Assembly: GCA_001778375.1 (NCBI GenBank)
Contig: MFGV01000030.1
Location: 1-33,336, forward strand
Length of the DNA: 33,336 bases
Direction of reading: 5' to 3'
Source of the DNA: Candidatus Firestonebacteria bacterium RIFOXYD2_FULL_39_29
GTDB taxonomy: Bacteria; Oederibacteriota; D2-FULL-39-29
In this document: positions 30,944 to 33,336 of the stretch, piece by piece
How positions within the stretch are numbered: position 1 is the stretch's first letter
Layout of the letters: each line of letters starts with the position of its first letter
Position numbers and translations under genes: made by a program
The notes under the pieces: generated by a model
Database searches by the model: none
Told to the model about the DNA's origin: nothing
The model's input: the letters and a program-made list of their open reading frames with translations, nothing else

Positions 30944-31654
30944 ATGATTGACGGTCTCGGAGTGCTTGCAATTACAGCTGTTTCCCTTGGTGTGGTACAT
31001 ACCCTCACGGGGCCTGATCATTATATTCCTTTTATCGCTATGGCGGAAGCCAGAAAATGGAATCTTTTTAAGACCATGTCTATTACTTTTTTCTCAGGGA
31101 TTGGACATATCTTAAGCTCTGTGGTTATCGGCCTTGTCGGTATAAGTATCGGAAGCTCTCTGGAAAAATTTAAAATATTTGAGAATGTCAGAGGTGAAAT
31201 TGCGTCGTGGTTGTTTATTGCTTTTGGTCTTGTATATTTGATCTACGGGATTAAAAAAGCTGTGAGAAAAGAAAGCCATGAACATAAACATTGTCACTTG
31301 AATATTTCCACGCACTCGCATGTCCATTCTCACAACGATGAACATTTGCATCTTCATGCCGGCGGCAAAAAGGATATTTCCGCCTGGGTTTTGTTTACTC
31401 TTCTGGTATTTGGCCCTTGTGAACCGTTAATACCTCTGTTGATTATTCCGGCAATGAAAAACAGTGTTGCGGGAACAATTTTGATAACTGTTTTATTCGG
31501 CCTTGCAACGATACTTACAATGATGGTTACTGTTCTTCTGCTTTATGTCGGGGTCAAAAAAACCCTCTCCAATAAATTATTCAGATTTAATCACGCTCTG
31601 GCGGGTGGGGCAATACTGATGTCAGGGCTTGCTGTTAAGATATTTAAACTATGA
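30944..31654 (+). CDS. NiCoT/UreH/HupE-like metal transporter, probable nickel carrier
   Basis: A 236-residue inner-membrane protein with about six TM helices. The first helix has VHTLTGPDHYIPF, similar to the His/Asp-His metal signature of NiCoT and UreH-type transporters. A second helix has FFSGIGHILSSVVIG. Between helices 3 and 4 is a strongly His-rich loop at about 107-138 (HEHKHCHLNISTHSHVHSH and more), typical of Ni/Co carriers. The later segment VFGPCEPLIPLLIIPA is also found in this group. Substrate is inferred as nickel from the 4-base overlap with larC. The alternative is a TauE/SafE-like exporter of unrelated substrate; the His loop argues against it. Confidence 0.82.
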   Translation: MIDGLGVLAITAVSLGVVHTLTGPDHYIPFIAMAEARKWNLFKTMSITFFSGIGHILSSVVIGLVGISIGSSLEKFKIFENVRGEIASWLFIAFGLVYLIYGIKKAVRKESHEHKHCHLNISTHSHVHSHNDEHLHLHAGGKKDISAWVLFTLLVFGPCEPLIPLLIIPAMKNSVAGTILITVLFGLATILTMMVTVLLLYVGVKKTLSNKLFRFNHALAGGAILMSGLAVKIFKL

Positions 31655-32859
31655 CTTATTCCGCCTATTTTGACTGTTCATCAGGTATATCCGGCGATAT
31701 GATACTTGGCGCTTGTGTTGATGCAGGTGCACCTTTCGGGGCTGTTAAGTCAGAGATAAAACGTCTTAAGCTTCACGATTGTTCTCTTTCGGTCCGCCGT
31801 GTTGTAAAAAAAGGAATTACCGCTTCAAAAGTTGATGTACATATCCACGAGCACCATCATCACGAACGCTGCGGGCATTCACATTCTCATGCAAAATATA
31901 CAGAGATAGATAAATTCATTAAAAATTCCCCTCTTAAGCTTTCCTTAAAAGACAAAACAAGAGAGATATTCCTGGCGATCGCAAAAGCAGAATCCAAAGT
32001 TCACGGTGAAAGTATCAAAACAATACATTTTCATGAATTGGGCAGCCCGGATACAATAGTTGACGTAGTCGGAGCTCTTGTTTGCTTTGAAGAGCTGAAA
32101 ATAGAAAAGATATTTTCTTCGCCTTTGAATGTCGGCGGACCGGTGCTTATTAAAACCGCTCACGGACTGCTTTTGAACCCTGCTCCGGCTACTGTGGAAT
32201 TGCTGAGGGGGATGCCGGTGTACATTTCCGAGATACCTTTTGAGACGGTAACGCCTACGGGTGCGGCAATACTTAAGGTTATGCGGGAAAAAACTAAAGA
32301 GCTTATTCCGGGCACCATAAATATCGAAAAGATAGGTTATGGAGCGGGGGATAGAGAACTTTCTGACAGGCCGAATGTGCTCCGTGTTCTTCTCGGAGAA
32401 GTAGCGGCGTTTGCCGACAAAGAAGAAGTTGTCGTTATGGAATCCAATATTGATGATTCATCTCCGCTTGTTTACGACACTCTAATGGAAAAACTTTTTA
32501 AAGCAGGCGCTTTTGATGTCGCGCTTGTTCCTGTTCAGATGAAAAAGAAACGGCCTGCGGTGAAGCTTGAGATTATCTGTGAAAAAAAGTTCGCTGACAA
32601 GCTGGCAAAAATAGTTTTTGAAGAAACCTCCACTTTCGGTGTGAGAATGTATCCGGTTTCCAGGATAAAACTTGAAAAAGAAATAAGTACCATCGCCACT
32701 CCGTACGGGGAAATAAGAGTGAAGACCGGCCGGCTTAACGGCAAAATAATGAGCGTCTCTCCGGAGTATGATGATTGTAAAAAACTTTCCTATAGGCTTA
32801 AGGTGCCTGTTAAAACTATACTCGCTTCAGTACTGCTTTCAGGGAAAGAAAAGAAATAA
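31651..32859 (+). CDS. larC: Nickel insertion protein LarC (pyridinium-3,5-bisthiocarboxylate mononucleotide nickel chelatase)
   Basis: A 402-residue CTP-dependent chelatase family protein (DUF111) that inserts Ni into the nickel-pincer nucleotide cofactor of lactate racemase and its relatives. Family blocks: FDCSSGISGDMILGACVDAG at the start, the HIHEHHHHERCGHSHSH stretch near 65-81, HFHELGSPDTIVDVVGAL near 127-144, and the TPTGAAIL and NIDDSSPLVYDTLMEKLF blocks; the C-terminal domain ends near GRLNGKIMSVSPEYDDC. It is one continuous frame, unlike Lactobacillus larC, which needs a frameshift. LarB, LarE and LarA are not in this window. The ATG overlaps the transporter stop (ATGA). Confidence 0.93.
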   Translation: MTYSAYFDCSSGISGDMILGACVDAGAPFGAVKSEIKRLKLHDCSLSVRRVVKKGITASKVDVHIHEHHHHERCGHSHSHAKYTEIDKFIKNSPLKLSLKDKTREIFLAIAKAESKVHGESIKTIHFHELGSPDTIVDVVGALVCFEELKIEKIFSSPLNVGGPVLIKTAHGLLLNPAPATVELLRGMPVYISEIPFETVTPTGAAILKVMREKTKELIPGTINIEKIGYGAGDRELSDRPNVLRVLLGEVAAFADKEEVVVMESNIDDSSPLVYDTLMEKLFKAGAFDVALVPVQMKKKRPAVKLEIICEKKFADKLAKIVFEETSTFGVRMYPVSRIKLEKEISTIATPYGEIRVKTGRLNGKIMSVSPEYDDCKKLSYRLKVPVKTILASVLLSGKEKK

Positions 32860-33022
32860 CCGACAATGTTGATCCATAAAAAGCGTATATGTATCAATGT
32901 GTTTTAACTGTGGGCATTTATTGCTCTTATTTGCATATTAGAACGAAGGTTTTAACCCTTTTGATTGTTTTAAAACATCAATAATTAATATCTGAAATAT
33001 CCAAGAAAAACGTCTAAAACTG

Positions 33023-33052
33023 TTGACAGTACAATACCTGTTATGATAAAAT
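33023..33052 (+). promoter_or_regulatory. Strong sigma70-type promoter of the tRNA-Thr/tuf operon
   Basis: A perfect TTGACA (33023-33028) is followed after 18 bases by TAAAAT (33047-33052). The predicted start is at about 33059. The 271-base gap between larC and the tRNA holds this promoter plus an upstream 12-bp palindrome TGTTTTAAAACA at 32966-32977; no gene is seen there. Confidence 0.75.
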
Positions 33053-33059
33053 CTTACTT

Positions 33060-33077
33060 CCGTAATTACAGTTACGG
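33060..33077 (+). promoter_or_regulatory. 6-bp stem-loop at the predicted transcription start of the tRNA-Thr/tuf operon
   Basis: CCGTAA (33060-33065) pairs with TTACGG (33072-33077) around a 6-nt loop, then a T-rich stretch follows (33081-33107). It starts at the predicted +1, the same layout as at the rpsU operon. It may be an operator dyad or a 5'-end RNA hairpin. Confidence 0.5.
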
Positions 33078-33130
33078 CTATTTTTTATTTTGTTTTTTAT
33101 TTATTTGGGCGTTTTATTTTTTATTATTTT

Positions 33131-33204
33131 GCCCATGTAGCTCAGTTGGCTAGAGCACATCCTTGGTAAGGATGAGGTCATCGGTTCAATCCCGATCGTG
33201 GGCT
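33131..33204 (+). tRNA. tRNA-Thr (GGT anticodon)
   Basis: A 74-nt cloverleaf: acceptor GCCCATG/CGTGGGC with T73, D stem GCTC/GAGC, anticodon stem CATCC/GGATG, anticodon GGT at 33165-33167 in loop TTGGTAA, T arm ATCGG-TTCAATC-CCGAT. CCA is not encoded. It lies 49 bases before tuf, a tRNA-Thr/tuf linkage also known from E. coli. Confidence 0.96.
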
Positions 33205-33208
33205 TTGA

Positions 33209-33336
<128 letters not shown>

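Noticed and set aside
31651-32859. Programmed frameshift in larC as in Lactobacillus
   Set aside because: The gene is one uninterrupted frame from the N-terminal to the C-terminal family blocks.
32966-32977. TGTTTTAAAACA palindrome as a regulator site
   Set aside because: It is AT-only at its core in an AT-rich gap and single copy, so chance is likely; kept only as a note at the tuf promoter.

Overview
The window reads as a chromosomal stretch from an uncultivated, AT-rich, diderm (Gram-negative-type) bacterium. A periplasmic defence pair (alpha-2-macroglobulin plus PBP1C), a lipoprotein MsrB, a secretin-family protein, a bactofilin and an almost entirely housekeeping gene set point to a candidate-phylum lineage of the Omnitrophota/Elusimicrobiota/Firestonebacteria kind. 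That placement is inference from gene content and style only. No phage, plasmid or CRISPR signature was seen. The one mobile element is a small REP-associated tyrosine transposase unit.

Layout. 1-1712: the tail of an unknown gene, a small membrane protein, and a signal peptidase I fused to a multi-pass membrane domain. 1882-10540: a very long membrane-anchored alpha-2-macroglobulin overlapping pbpC. 10694-12781 (minus): PBP1A. 12782-18840: a divergent regulatory region with a strong sigma70-type promoter, then the macromolecular-synthesis operon rpsU-yqeY-mpg-nif3-dnaG-rpoD, closed by a clear intrinsic terminator. 19034-19558: msrB, bracketed by inverted arrays of short words. 19752-21506: a cpaB/cpaC-like Tad pilus pair with no further tad genes. 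21500-22265: the transposase unit, lying exactly between two convergent stop codons. 22259-23752 (minus): an ArnT/PMT-like glycosyltransferase. 23890-24840: an unknown secreted protein. 25018-25091: a CAT-anticodon tRNA. 25243-28910: bactofilin, serS, tsaD and a PiT phosphate transporter, followed by its DUF47 partner. 29663-32859: apt, a DUF116 protein, a NiCoT/UreH-like metal transporter and larC. 33131-33336: tRNA-Thr and the first 83 bases of tuf.

How the genes work together. The first third concerns the envelope: secretion cleavage, trapping of foreign proteases, and peptidoglycan synthesis and repair. The middle couples translation, replication priming and transcription initiation in one operon. 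The last part combines tRNA charging and modification, phosphate uptake, purine salvage, and a nickel module whose transporter and LarC both carry histidine-rich metal-binding stretches.

The most unusual signal is not a gene. Five intergenic regions hold short degenerate tandem words with a 7-nt (once 9-10-nt) period, usually as an inverted pair around a spacer. Each locus uses its own word. A second recurring design is a perfect dyad placed at the predicted transcription start of both translation-related operons. A third is a -10 hexamer 6-9 nt before the ATG of three genes that lack a Shine-Dalgarno sequence, which suggests leaderless mRNAs.
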